A DNA stretch of 64,000 bases, taken from contig NZ_WRPP01000001.1 of NCBI RefSeq assembly GCF_009760405.1, positions 1,488,001 through 1,552,000 of the forward strand, given 5' to 3'. The notes beneath the pieces are model-generated. The model saw only the letters and a list, made by a program, of their open reading frames with translations. It did no database searches and was not told the DNA's origin. The translations under genes and the position numbers were made by a program. This DNA comes from Nocardia terrae. GTDB lineage: Bacteria; Actinomycetota; Actinomycetes; Mycobacteriales; Mycobacteriaceae. Below are positions 44,476 through 53,035 of the stretch, in pieces (position 1 is the first letter of the stretch; each line of letters begins with the position of its first letter).

Positions 44476-45915
44476 TCAGCCGACGATGGAGGCCCGGCGA
44501 TCCGGGGGGACCGCGCGCAGGTGGCGGACCACCGCCAGGTCCGGGGGCTGGGCGTGGCTTGCGTCGTAGCGTTCGAAGACCGCGGCCAGTTCCGGTGACC
44601 AGCGGGCGAATTCGGCGCGAATGGGCCCTTCGGTCTCGAGCTGGCACACCACACCCAGCGCGGTCAGGAAGCAGCGGGCGAAGGGGGTGAAGTAGGCGGG
44701 CATGTCGAGCTGGCGGTGCACGTTCGACAGCCGGGGAGCCAGGACCGAGCGGACGTGGCCGCGCAGCCAGGCGGTGGTGAGATGGAAGGTGGGCACGGTG
44801 AGCGGTTCGCCGACGGTGTCCAGGCCCTCGGCCAGCGCCGCCACGTCGTAGCTGCGCCCGGGCCGCACGAACCCGTGCCGCCGCACCGCGGCGTCCAATT
44901 CCGGTATGCCCCCGTTGAACGCGGCATCCATCAGCTCGCCCACCAGATCCTCGAACCCCGGGGGCGGCCAGGGCGTGCAGGCCCCGAAATCCACCACGCC
45001 CAGCCGCCCGTCGGGGAGCACCCGGAAATTGCCCGGGTGCGGATCGCAGTACAGCAGCCCGGTGCGCGACCAGGTGGACAGCAGGAATCGGATGATGAGC
45101 ATGCCGACTCGACTGCGCTCCTCGGGCGCGCCCGATTCGATGATGCGGGAAACCGGTGTGCCGGTGAGCCATTCGGTGACGATCAGGTCCCCGCGCTGGA
45201 TGAGCACGTCGGGCACCACGAAGTCGGGGTCGCCGGCGTAGGCGGCGGCGAAGCGGCGCTGGTGGGCGGCCTCGGCGGCGTAGTCGAGCTCCTCGGCGAC
45301 GCAGGTGCACACGGCCTCGGTCAGCGCGGGCACGTCGGCGCCGGGCGCGAACACGGTGGCCAGCACCGAGATCCGCCGCAGCTGTTCGAGATCGGCGAGC
45401 ACCGCCTGGTGCGCGCCCGGATACATCACCTTGACCGCGACCTGGCGGCCATCGCGCCATACCGCGCGATGCACCTGCCCGATCGAGGCGGCCGCCGCGC
45501 GCCGGTCGTCGAATTCGGTGAAGTGCCGCCGCCAGTTCTCGCCCAAGCCCGCGGCCATGGCCTCGTGCACGGTAGCGGGCAGCATGGTCGGCGCCGCATC
45601 CTGCAGCTGGGCCAATGCGGTCCGATAGGGGGAGGCGATCTCCGACGGTAGCGCGAGTTCGTAGAGCGAGAGCAGCTGCCCGAGTTTGGTGGCGCAGCCC
45701 TTCAATTCGCCGAGCACCTCGAAAATGTGCTGGGCGGTGCGCATTTGAATGTCGCGGTTGACCTCGGCGGCCGAGCGCCCCAGCGCCCGCTTGCCGACCC
45801 CGGCGGCCTGGCGGCCGGCGAATGCGACTGGGAGACTGGCGATTCTGGCATTGCGGGCCGCGGCGCGCACCGGCGGCTTGCCCCCGTCGCCCCCACCGAT
45901 TCGCCGAATCGCCAT
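44476..45915 (-). CDS. ABC1/UbiB family atypical kinase (first copy)
   Basis: A 479-aa protein of the UbiB/ADCK family, which acts on quinone or lipid metabolism and has ATPase-like kinase folds. Motifs: KLGQLLSL (the KxGQ extension), the Ala-rich loop AAAASIGQVHRA, Lys in QVAVKVMYPG, CDPHPGNF catalytic loop and GVVDFGAC metal motif. A paralogue lies at 56833. Divergent from the GntR regulator, whose promoter carries the TGTCTGGGAC site; it may share that control. Confidence 0.9.
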   Translation of the reverse strand: MAIRRIGGGDGGKPPVRAAARNARIASLPVAFAGRQAAGVGKRALGRSAAEVNRDIQMRTAQHIFEVLGELKGCATKLGQLLSLYELALPSEIASPYRTALAQLQDAAPTMLPATVHEAMAAGLGENWRRHFTEFDDRRAAAASIGQVHRAVWRDGRQVAVKVMYPGAHQAVLADLEQLRRISVLATVFAPGADVPALTEAVCTCVAEELDYAAEAAHQRRFAAAYAGDPDFVVPDVLIQRGDLIVTEWLTGTPVSRIIESGAPEERSRVGMLIIRFLLSTWSRTGLLYCDPHPGNFRVLPDGRLGVVDFGACTPWPPPGFEDLVGELMDAAFNGGIPELDAAVRRHGFVRPGRSYDVAALAEGLDTVGEPLTVPTFHLTTAWLRGHVRSVLAPRLSNVHRQLDMPAYFTPFARCFLTALGVVCQLETEGPIRAEFARWSPELAAVFERYDASHAQPPDLAVVRHLRAVPPDRRASIVG

Positions 45916-46046
45916 TGCTCACCTCATCGTGTGCGCGGCAGACACACCCAGAACGTCTCCCTCCCGAGGATACGTGACGACCGTCATGCCGATTTCGGCC
46001 GCCAGCCTGGGCGTATGCACGTGCAGTTTCGCACAGGAAAGTCTAA

Positions 46047-46060
46047 ACTGTCTGGGACGT
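46047..46060 (+). promoter_or_regulatory. TGTCT-type palindrome upstream of the GntR gene
   Basis: ACTGTC-TGG-GACGT, one base off the perfect ACTGTC-TGG-GACAGT found at 52977. It lies 28 nt before the GntR start, between it and the divergent UbiB gene. Confidence 0.55.
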
Positions 46061-46087
46061 ATCCGAAAGTTGTCGAAAGGTGACAGG

Positions 46088-46864
46088 ATGGGTGCCCAGA
46101 CGGTCGTCGCCGATGTCGCGGACGAGCTCGCTCGCCGCGTCGCGACCGGGGAGTACGCGCCCGGCGATCTGATGCCGTCGGTCCGCCAGGTCGCCGACGA
46201 GTTCGATATGAACCGGGCCACCGCGCAATTGGTGCTGGGCCGCCTCGAGTCCTACGGCTTCGTGGACGCCCATCGGGGTCGCGGATTCACGGTCCGCGAT
46301 GTGCGCAGCGCGGGCGGCGTGGACGTGTATCGGCGACTGTTCCGGTTGTCCATGCCCGCGCCCGAGGTGGCGGCGGAGATGTTCGGCAATATCGTGGCGG
46401 CCGAGCGGTCGATCGTGCTGGAGGCGTTGCTCGATTACACCGGCGCCGAGCGCGGCATCGACGCGGCGGTGCTGACCGCGGCGGTCGACGAACTCGAAAC
46501 CTGCGCCCGCGGCGCCGAACCCGATCACGCCCGCATGCTCGAGCTCGAGGTGGCCCTGGTGCGCCTGGTGCTCACCGATCTCGGCCACACCATGCAGCGC
46601 GCGGTGCTGAACTCGGTGGGGGAGATGCTGTTCGAGGTGCCCGAGGCGGTGGAGGCGTACTTCGCGGTCTCCGCCGATCTGCACGTGCTGGTGTGGCGGG
46701 CGCTGCTGGCGGTCTGGGAGTCCGAGGGCGGTCCCTCGCCGGCGCAGCTGGCCTTGTTCGAGGACCTGTTCGCCATGTACCACGAGAAGGTGCTGGCCCG
46801 ATTCGACGAATTGCTCGGTCTCGACGCCGGTTCCGAGGAGCAGCCGCACAGCGCGACGGCCTGA
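46088..46864 (+). CDS. GntR-family regulator (FadR-like)
   Basis: A 258-aa regulator. The winged helix covers residues 1-70 (ELARRVATGEYAPGDLMPSVRQVADEFDMNRATAQLVLGRLE in outline: basic GntR pattern with GxxLPSxRxLA). The C-terminal all-helical FCD-like domain has metal-type residues in its helices. ATG 46088 has AAAGG upstream. The TGTCT palindrome in its own promoter recurs at the SDR and Kas genes, so it is one candidate master of that local regulon; FadR-like proteins often answer to acyl-CoA or organic acids. Confidence 0.82.
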   Translation: MGAQTVVADVADELARRVATGEYAPGDLMPSVRQVADEFDMNRATAQLVLGRLESYGFVDAHRGRGFTVRDVRSAGGVDVYRRLFRLSMPAPEVAAEMFGNIVAAERSIVLEALLDYTGAERGIDAAVLTAAVDELETCARGAEPDHARMLELEVALVRLVLTDLGHTMQRAVLNSVGEMLFEVPEAVEAYFAVSADLHVLVWRALLAVWESEGGPSPAQLALFEDLFAMYHEKVLARFDELLGLDAGSEEQPHSATA

Positions 46865-46908
46865 AGTCGGCTGGGTCACATGCCGATCGACGATCTGTCT
46901 CAGGCAAT

Positions 46909-47961
46909 TTAGGTTCGGGCGTCTCTTGTCTTTTGGTTTTTCCGGGCGGCGGGTGTGGCCGTGGACTTTCGTACCCGAAGCTCCACCGGGACAACGATGT
47001 TCGTCTGTTCGGCCTGCCGTCCGGCGAGGGAGTCGATGAGCAGGGTCGCGGCGTGCTCGCCGATGCTGCGGCGGTCGACGGCGATGGTGGTGAGGGCGGG
47101 GGAGAGGGTGGCCGAGGTGGGGAGATCGTCGTGGCCGATGACCGAGATGTCCTCGGGGATGGACAGCCCCAGATCGGCGGCGGCGAGATAGACGGTGTGG
47201 GCGATGTAGTCGCTGTTGGTGATGAAGGCGGTCGGGCGGGTGGCGGGGGAGTGCTCGAGGGCGGCGCGGATGGCGGTGCGGGCGGCGTCGGCGGAGAGCT
47301 CTGTGGTGACGGTGGCGGCGGTGAACCCCAGTTCGGCGGCGAGACGCCGGAAGTGCTCGAGCCGTTCGGGATCCGGCGACTTGTCGGTGGGCGCCACCAC
47401 CATGGCCAGGTGCCGGTGTCCCAGCTCGAGCAGGTGCTGGACGGCCAGATCCACCGAGGTCTCCTGGTCGGAGCGAACGCTCATGGTGGACGGCCCGGGT
47501 GCTGCCGTGTCCAACAGCACGACAGGGCGTTTGTAGGTCGAGAACCGCTCCCGCGCTTGGTGATCGGTGCCGATGGGTGCGATGGCGAACCCGTCGATGG
47601 CGCGGTGCTGGAAGGCGTCGAGCAGATGCGCTTCCCGGGTGGGGTCGTACCGCGAGGAGCCGATCATGACCTCGTAGCCCGCCCGGGCGCAGGTCTCATC
47701 GAACCCGTCGATCACATCCAGGAAGTGCGGATTGCGCAGATTGCGGATGAGCAGCCCCAGCACCCGGGTGCGGCTGGTGCGCAGGGCGACCGCCGAAGCG
47801 TTGGGTCGATACCCCAGTTCCGTGGCGCGGTCGAGGATTCGGCGCCGCAGCTCCTCCCCGACGCCGGGCCGGCCCGACAGCGCGAGGCTGACCGCGGAGA
47901 CCGAGACGCCGAGTGAGGCCGCGACATCGCGTTGAGTGATCGGTTCCCGCGCAGCTGGCAC
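46909..47961 (-). CDS. LacI-family regulator
   Basis: A 350-aa repressor. HTH at residues ~8-30 (TQRDVAASLGVSVSAVSLALSG), hinge helix, then a periplasmic-binding-type ligand domain (VLGLLIRNLRNPHFLDVIDG, ending ISVIGHDDLPTS). GTG 47961 is preferred; the frame opens at 48003. Divergent from the MFS transporter, with CAATCG near 48012 and CGATTG near 48070 as possible half-sites. Likely controls uptake and processing of one carbon or phosphoester substrate. Confidence 0.9.
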   Translation of the reverse strand: MPAAREPITQRDVAASLGVSVSAVSLALSGRPGVGEELRRRILDRATELGYRPNASAVALRTSRTRVLGLLIRNLRNPHFLDVIDGFDETCARAGYEVMIGSSRYDPTREAHLLDAFQHRAIDGFAIAPIGTDHQARERFSTYKRPVVLLDTAAPGPSTMSVRSDQETSVDLAVQHLLELGHRHLAMVVAPTDKSPDPERLEHFRRLAAELGFTAATVTTELSADAARTAIRAALEHSPATRPTAFITNSDYIAHTVYLAAADLGLSIPEDISVIGHDDLPTSATLSPALTTIAVDRRSIGEHAATLLIDSLAGRQAEQTNIVVPVELRVRKSTATPAARKNQKTRDART

Positions 47962-48103
47962 GAACGACACCCTAGCGAACACGATCTGAACGCCGATGAT
48001 CATGGCCTGAACAATCGATGGACTTTGCCGCGATACTCTTCGGCGAGGCGACTACCTCTGCTAAAACGATTGAGTAATCAGCTCCGACCCGGAAGGGAGC
48101 ATC

Positions 48104-49462
48104 GTGGCCCGCGATGCCTTCTCAGTTCTCGACTCCGCCGAATTGACCGCCTTCCACCGCAAGGTGACGGTGTTGTCGGCCGCCGGAATGTTCCTCGACG
48201 GCTACGACATCACCGTCATCGCGGTGGCGCTGCCGACCGTCACCAAGCAATGGCACATGTCCAGCTTCATGACCGGAGCGGTCTCGGCCGCCGCGGTCAT
48301 CGGAATGTTCGTGGGCGCACTGGTCTTCGGCCGGCTCACCGACCGGCTGGGCCGCAAGAAGATGTACCTGGTCAACCTGATCGGGTTCGTGGTGCTGGCC
48401 CTACTGGCCGCCCTCGCCCAGGACGCCTGGCAGCTGCTGGCCGCCCGCTTCCTGCTCGGCCTCGCGCTCGGCGCGGACTACACCATCTCGACCTCGCTGC
48501 TGGCCGAATACGCGCCCGCCCGCCGCCGCGGCACCCTCATGACCCGGCTCGGCGCGACCTGGTTCGTCGGCGCGGCAACGACTTACGTGCTCGCACTGCT
48601 GCTGTTGCCGCTGGGCAATGTCATGTGGCGGGTGATGCTGGTGCTGGGCGCGGTGTTCGCGCTGATCGTGCTGTGGATGCGGCGCAGCATTCCCGAGTCG
48701 CCGCGCTGGCTGGCCGCGCAGGGACGCGAGGACGAGGCCCGCGCGGTGCTGACCGAGCTGGGCGACACGACCGCGGTGGTAACCGAAACGCCCGCATCCG
48801 AGACGGTTTCACCGTGGCGCGCGCTGCTCACCCTGCCGCTGGTGCGGTTCACCTTCTTCTGCTGCGGCTTCTGGTTCATGTACACGATGTCCTATTACGG
48901 CATCACGCTCTACACGCCGACCATCCTCGAGCAGGTCACCACCGGCACCCGGGGCACCTACACCGGATCGCTGATCATCGCGCTGGTCGGTGTGGCCGGA
49001 GCGGTCGCCGGTGTGCTGCTGGTCGACCGGGTGGGCCGCCGCCCGCTGCTGATCACCGGATTCATCGGCATGTTCCTGGCCCTGACCACGCTCGCCCTGT
49101 GGCAGAACCCGGGCCTGACGGGTCTGGTCGTGCTGCTCGGCGCGGCGGTGCTGTTCGCCAACTCCGGGCCCGGGATCGTGAACCTGGTCTACCCGAGCGA
49201 GGTCTTCCCGACCCCGGTGCGCGCTACCGCCAATGGCCTGGCCACCGCCGTATCCCGCATCGGCGCGATCATCGGCACCCTGTGGCTGCCCACCCTCATC
49301 TCGAAATGGGGCCTGCACCATGTGCTCTGGCTCTTCGTGGGCGCCAGCGTGATCGGTCTGGCGATCGCGGTGGGGTTGGCCCCGGAGACCAAGGGCCGCA
49401 CCCTCGAGGAGCTCTCCGCGGCCCACACCCGCCGTCCCGAAACCGTGGCGGTGAAGGGCTGA
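48104..49462 (+). CDS. MFS transporter, sugar-porter/metabolite-symporter type
   Basis: A 452-aa transporter with 12 helices. Family marks: FLDGYDITVIAVALP in helix 1, GRLTDRLGRKKMYL after helix 2, DRVGRRPLL after helix 8, and PETKGRTLEEL at the end, all typical of sugar/phosphate porters. GTG start preceded by GAAGGGAG. Divergent from the LacI regulator and followed 4 bp later by the phosphoesterase, so the three form an uptake-and-cleavage unit. Confidence 0.9.
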   Translation: MARDAFSVLDSAELTAFHRKVTVLSAAGMFLDGYDITVIAVALPTVTKQWHMSSFMTGAVSAAAVIGMFVGALVFGRLTDRLGRKKMYLVNLIGFVVLALLAALAQDAWQLLAARFLLGLALGADYTISTSLLAEYAPARRRGTLMTRLGATWFVGAATTYVLALLLLPLGNVMWRVMLVLGAVFALIVLWMRRSIPESPRWLAAQGREDEARAVLTELGDTTAVVTETPASETVSPWRALLTLPLVRFTFFCCGFWFMYTMSYYGITLYTPTILEQVTTGTRGTYTGSLIIALVGVAGAVAGVLLVDRVGRRPLLITGFIGMFLALTTLALWQNPGLTGLVVLLGAAVLFANSGPGIVNLVYPSEVFPTPVRATANGLATAVSRIGAIIGTLWLPTLISKWGLHHVLWLFVGASVIGLAIAVGLAPETKGRTLEELSAAHTRRPETVAVKG

Positions 49463-49466
49463 TCAC

Positions 49467-51071
49467 GTGACTTCCGACGAATTCACCCTCGCTCCAGCGG
49501 TTTCCGGCTCCTACAGCGCGCTGACGCGCGGCCCCGGCGAACCACACCTGGAACGCGCCGATCTCGCGCCCGGCCGCTCGGCCGGGCCCGGCCCCCGGCT
49601 GGCGCGGTTCGTCCAGATGACGGACTTCCAGATCGCCGATCCCTTCTCCCCGGGTCGGCTGACCTTCCTGCACCACCTGGCCGGACGGCCCGGCTGGGAA
49701 TACATGTTCCCGGCCTACCGCCCGCAGGAACCGCTCATCCTGCAGGCCGTCGAGGCAGCCGTCCGCTCGGTCCGCGAGATCGGCGGCATCGCACCGGATT
49801 TCGTCGTCACCACCGGCGACAGCATCGACAGCGCGCAGGCCAACGAGCTGACGGCCCTGCTGGCCCTGCTCGACGGCGGCACCGAGCTGGACCCGAACTT
49901 CGGCGTCACCGACACCGGATGGCATCCGGCGCAGGCGATCTCGGCGGAGTTCTACAGCCCCGAGCCGGAATCCCGCGACGTGTACAAGAAGCGGGGATTC
50001 CCGGATGTCCCCGGCCTGCTGGCCGCCGCGAGCCGCCCGTTCGTCACCGAGGGCCTGGGTGTGCCGTGGCTGGGCTGTTTCGGCAACCACGACTGCCTGG
50101 TCCAGGGTCGCGCCCCGCTGACGCCGGAGTTCCAGGCGCTGGTGACCGGGGACCGGCAGCCGATCGCGCTGGGCATGGAACCGCCCGACGACCCGATGGA
50201 GCGGTATCTCGCCGATCCCACCGCGCTCTCCCGCGGTCCGTCCCAGCCGATCTCGCCGCGCGCCGATCGCCGGGTGATCGGCCCGGCCGAATACGTGCGC
50301 GCCCACCTGGACAGCCCGACCCAGCCGCCCGGCCACGGCTTCACCGAGCAGAACCTCGCCGACGGCACCACCTACTACTGCTACGACGCGGTCCCGGGCC
50401 TGCGCATGATCGTGCTGGACTCCACCCATCCGGCCGGTCACGTCACCGGCAGTATCGGTGCCCGGCAACGTGATTGGCTCATCGAGCGACTGGCCGAGGT
50501 GCATTCGTCCTATCTGGGCGAGGACGGCGTCGAGGTTCGGACCGGCAACACCGACCGGGTCGTCGTGCTCGCCTCGCACCACGGGCTGACCATGATGAAC
50601 AACACCACCGAGAACGCCGCCGACGACGAACAGCGTTACCACGCAGCCGATCTCGAAGCCCTCGTGCACCGGTTCGGCAATGTGGTGCTCTGGCTCGCCG
50701 GGCACGAGCACCGCAATTCCGTGGTCGCCCACCCCCGAGCGGGCGGCGGCTTCTGGCACGTCCTCACCTCCGGCCTGTGCGAATGGCCCGCCCAGACCCG
50801 CTCCCTGGAAATCTCACTACCCGAACCGGATTCGACCGGTCACCTGCTCGCCATCCGCTCGACCATGATCGATCACGCGGCCCCGGCCGTCCCGGGCCCC
50901 GATCTGGACCTGTGGGACCTGGCCGCCTGGCATCGCGAATTGTCCTACAACGAACCGACCCGCGTCGGCGGCCCGCATTCCGCGGGCACCCCCGCCGACC
51001 GCAACGCCGACCTCCTCGTCCCCATCAGCCCCGCGCTCGCCGCCGCGCTGCGCGCCGTTGTCGACGCCTGA
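49467..51071 (+). CDS. Calcineurin-like metallophosphoesterase (TIGR03767-like)
   Basis: A 534-aa phosphoesterase. Metal-site motifs in order: TDFQIADP, TTGDSID, CFGNHDC, ASHHGLTMM and GHEHRN. Size and the long insert between GDS and GNHD fit the actinobacterial TIGR03767 family. No signal peptide is visible, so it should be cytosolic. GTG start 4 bp after the transporter stop. Together with the LacI regulator and porter, it may cleave an imported phosphorylated compound. Confidence 0.85.
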   Translation: MTSDEFTLAPAVSGSYSALTRGPGEPHLERADLAPGRSAGPGPRLARFVQMTDFQIADPFSPGRLTFLHHLAGRPGWEYMFPAYRPQEPLILQAVEAAVRSVREIGGIAPDFVVTTGDSIDSAQANELTALLALLDGGTELDPNFGVTDTGWHPAQAISAEFYSPEPESRDVYKKRGFPDVPGLLAAASRPFVTEGLGVPWLGCFGNHDCLVQGRAPLTPEFQALVTGDRQPIALGMEPPDDPMERYLADPTALSRGPSQPISPRADRRVIGPAEYVRAHLDSPTQPPGHGFTEQNLADGTTYYCYDAVPGLRMIVLDSTHPAGHVTGSIGARQRDWLIERLAEVHSSYLGEDGVEVRTGNTDRVVVLASHHGLTMMNNTTENAADDEQRYHAADLEALVHRFGNVVLWLAGHEHRNSVVAHPRAGGGFWHVLTSGLCEWPAQTRSLEISLPEPDSTGHLLAIRSTMIDHAAPAVPGPDLDLWDLAAWHRELSYNEPTRVGGPHSAGTPADRNADLLVPISPALAAALRAVVDA

Positions 51072-51114
51072 ACAACCGGCACCGGCCGGATCTCACCCGT
51101 GTAGAAGGTATTTC

Positions 51115-51807
51115 ATGTTTTCGCTTCGCCGAGCCGTGCTGCGTACCGCCGCCCCGGCTTTCGTCCTCGCCGCCGTGACCGCCGCCGTCGGCATCGGACC
51201 CGCGTCCGCCGCTTCCACGCCCGCGCCGACGGATGCGACCGCCACCCAGTACGGCTCGCTCGGCCTGTGGATGCTCCAGTCCAACGGCCAGATCGCCGAC
51301 TGGCTGGGCCAGCAGTATCAGGGCAAGACCATGTACGAGCCCATCGACGTCGTCTTCGTCGACCAGACCTCGACCACGGCCGCGGCCGCGACCACCAGGC
51401 TGACCGACGATCTCGCCGCGGGCGGATTCCCGGCGCGGTTCGGGCACAGCACCGGATACCAGGGCCGCATCGACGGTCAGCTGTTCGCGCAGCAGCCCGC
51501 CGACGGCGGCGATTCCGCGTTCTCCGACGGGTCGGCTCTCGAGACCAATGACCACGGCCGGGTTTTCGGCCCGGCGCCGCTGCCGGGCGGCGGATTCGTC
51601 TGGACGGCAGCGTTCAGCCGGGAGTCGGTCGGCTTCTTCACCCACAACTACGCGTCGTTCGCGCAGGCGCGCGCGGACGTGCGTTCCGGGCTGCTGGGCA
51701 GCGGGGCAACCGATCTGGGCACGGTCGCCCTCGGCAATACCGCGAACACGGCGACCACCACGACCGGTGACCACGACGGCAATGCCGTGGTACTCGGGCT
51801 GCAGTGA
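51115..51807 (+). CDS. Secreted protein of unknown function
   Basis: A 230-aa protein with a signal peptide (residues 1-32, ending ASA). The mature part is rich in Ala, Thr and Gly, with VVFVDQTSTTAAAATTRLTDDL, GHSTGYQGRIDGQ and ESVGFFTHNYASFAQARADV as its most conserved-looking runs. AGAAGG lies 6 nt before ATG 51115. I recognise no characterised family. Confidence 0.8.
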   Translation: MFSLRRAVLRTAAPAFVLAAVTAAVGIGPASAASTPAPTDATATQYGSLGLWMLQSNGQIADWLGQQYQGKTMYEPIDVVFVDQTSTTAAAATTRLTDDLAAGGFPARFGHSTGYQGRIDGQLFAQQPADGGDSAFSDGSALETNDHGRVFGPAPLPGGGFVWTAAFSRESVGFFTHNYASFAQARADVRSGLLGSGATDLGTVALGNTANTATTTTGDHDGNAVVLGLQ

Positions 51808-51827
51808 GCCGCTCGGCCGGGAGGCGA

Positions 51828-51944
51828 TCAGCCCCCGGCCACCATGGCGGCGGTGACCAGCGCGGTGATGACGGTGATCGCCATGAAGACCAGGATCACC
51901 CGGGCGCTACGGGTCGGTGGTTCGGCGGGCGGCTGATCGCTCAT
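51828..51944 (-). CDS. 38-aa single-helix membrane protein
   Basis: A short frame beginning MSDQPPAEPPTRSAR, then a hydrophobic helix (VILVFMAITVITALVTAAM) and a Gly-Gly end. A strong GAGGAG site lies 8 nt before its ATG, within the last codons of the upstream SDR, whose stop is 4 nt away. The pattern of soluble Pro-rich head, basic residue and one helix is that of real small membrane proteins. Function unknown; possibly an anchor or partner for the SDR. Confidence 0.7.
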   Translation of the reverse strand: MSDQPPAEPPTRSARVILVFMAITVITALVTAAMVAGG

Positions 51945-51948
51945 CGGG

Positions 51949-52944
51949 TTATCTCCTCAGCGGAATCGGTGGTGCTGGAGGGTCATCGTATTCGGGAGGC
52001 TCCCAATACGTTTGGAGTCCACGACGTTGGGGCATTATCTCGGCCGCTTCCCTGGCCACGCCGAGGAAACCGGGGTGGTCGATAACGAACCGCGCCACCC
52101 GCTCGACCTCGGGTCCGCTGACCGCCCGCATGAGGGCGCGGCTGGTACGGGGGAAGGCCCGCGTCAGCCGGTAGGCCAGCCACGATTCCCACCGCAACGG
52201 CAGCACGGCGCGATTGCGTTCCACGGCTTCGACGATCCGCCGGCCCGCCTTGTCCGGATGCATGCCGATCAGGCTCATGCCCTTGACCACGATCTGGCGG
52301 GCGATGGCGACCTGCTCGGCGCTGAGCGTGGACAGGGTCGCGGTGGCCGCCAGATTGGTGGCGATCAACCCCGGGCACACCACCGTCACCCCGATGCGCT
52401 CGGAAGCCAGTTCGGTGCGCAGGGTTTCGCTGAAATGCTTCACCCCGGCGGAGGCGAAGGCGTACGGGGTGCCCATCCGGATCGGGGCGAACGCGGCCAT
52501 GGAGGAGATGTTGACCAGGTGCCCGCCGCGCCCGCGCGCGGCCATCTGCGCGCCGAACAGCCTGCAGCCGTGCACGATCGCGGTGAGGTTGACGTCGGCG
52601 ATGCGGTGCAGGTCGGCGGGCCGGATGTCGAAGAACGGCCCGCCGACCACGATTCCGGCATTGTTGACCACCACGTCCGGAACCCCGTGCGCGGATCGGA
52701 CATAGTCGGCGAATGCCTCGAGCGCCAGCGGGTCGCCGACATCGAGGGCGTAGGGGAAGGCCGAGCCCCCGGCCGAATGGATCAGCGACACCGTGTCTTT
52801 CGCGGTCGCGAAGTTGATGTCGGCGACCACCACCTCCGCACCGCGCGCGGCCAGCGCCTTGGCGGTACCGCGGCCGATCCCGCTGCCCGCCCCGGTCACC
52901 ACCGCGAGCTCGGGGTGGAAGGATTTCTGTGTCAGGCGCCGCAT
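51949..52944 (-). CDS. SDR-family protein lacking the catalytic lysine (first of a divergent pair)
   Basis: A 331-aa SDR. Cofactor motif TGAGSGIGRG and VVVNNAG are intact and Ser148 is in place, but the active-site YxxxK reads Tyr161-Ala-Phe-Ala-Ser165; Lys occurs only at +8. A ~80-residue C-terminal extension follows the fold. CGAGGAG precedes ATG 52944. Divergent from a second SDR that also lacks the lysine, with a perfect ACTGTC-TGG-GACAGT palindrome between. It may bind cofactor without classical catalysis or use another residue. Confidence 0.85.
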   Translation of the reverse strand: MRRLTQKSFHPELAVVTGAGSGIGRGTAKALAARGAEVVVADINFATAKDTVSLIHSAGGSAFPYALDVGDPLALEAFADYVRSAHGVPDVVVNNAGIVVGGPFFDIRPADLHRIADVNLTAIVHGCRLFGAQMAARGRGGHLVNISSMAAFAPIRMGTPYAFASAGVKHFSETLRTELASERIGVTVVCPGLIATNLAATATLSTLSAEQVAIARQIVVKGMSLIGMHPDKAGRRIVEAVERNRAVLPLRWESWLAYRLTRAFPRTSRALMRAVSGPEVERVARFVIDHPGFLGVAREAAEIMPQRRGLQTYWEPPEYDDPPAPPIPLRR

Positions 52945-52976
52945 TCCGCTCCTCGGATGGCGAGACTGAAGTGTAC

Positions 52977-52991
52977 ACTGTCTGGGACAGT
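52977..52991. promoter_or_regulatory. Perfect palindrome ACTGTC-TGG-GACAGT between divergent SDR genes
   Basis: A 6-3-6 perfect inverted repeat 32 nt from one SDR start and 44 nt from the other. It is the best copy of a motif also seen at 46047, 55513, 55564 and 59161. Confidence 0.7.
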
Positions 52992-53035
52992 AGCGCCAGC
53001 CGGGCAGCCGCAGCGGAAACAGGGGATAACCACTC

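Noticed and set aside
43847..45922. An apparent 691-codon fusion of the DJ-1 protein with upstream sequence
   Set aside because: The upstream part is an out-of-frame shadow of the UbiB gene; the DJ-1 gene has its own start and ribosome site at 44419.
46895..46907. CTGTC-TCA-GGCAA between the GntR and LacI stops as a further regulon site
   Set aside because: Only one half-site fits well and no gene start is nearby; kept as a weak mention only.
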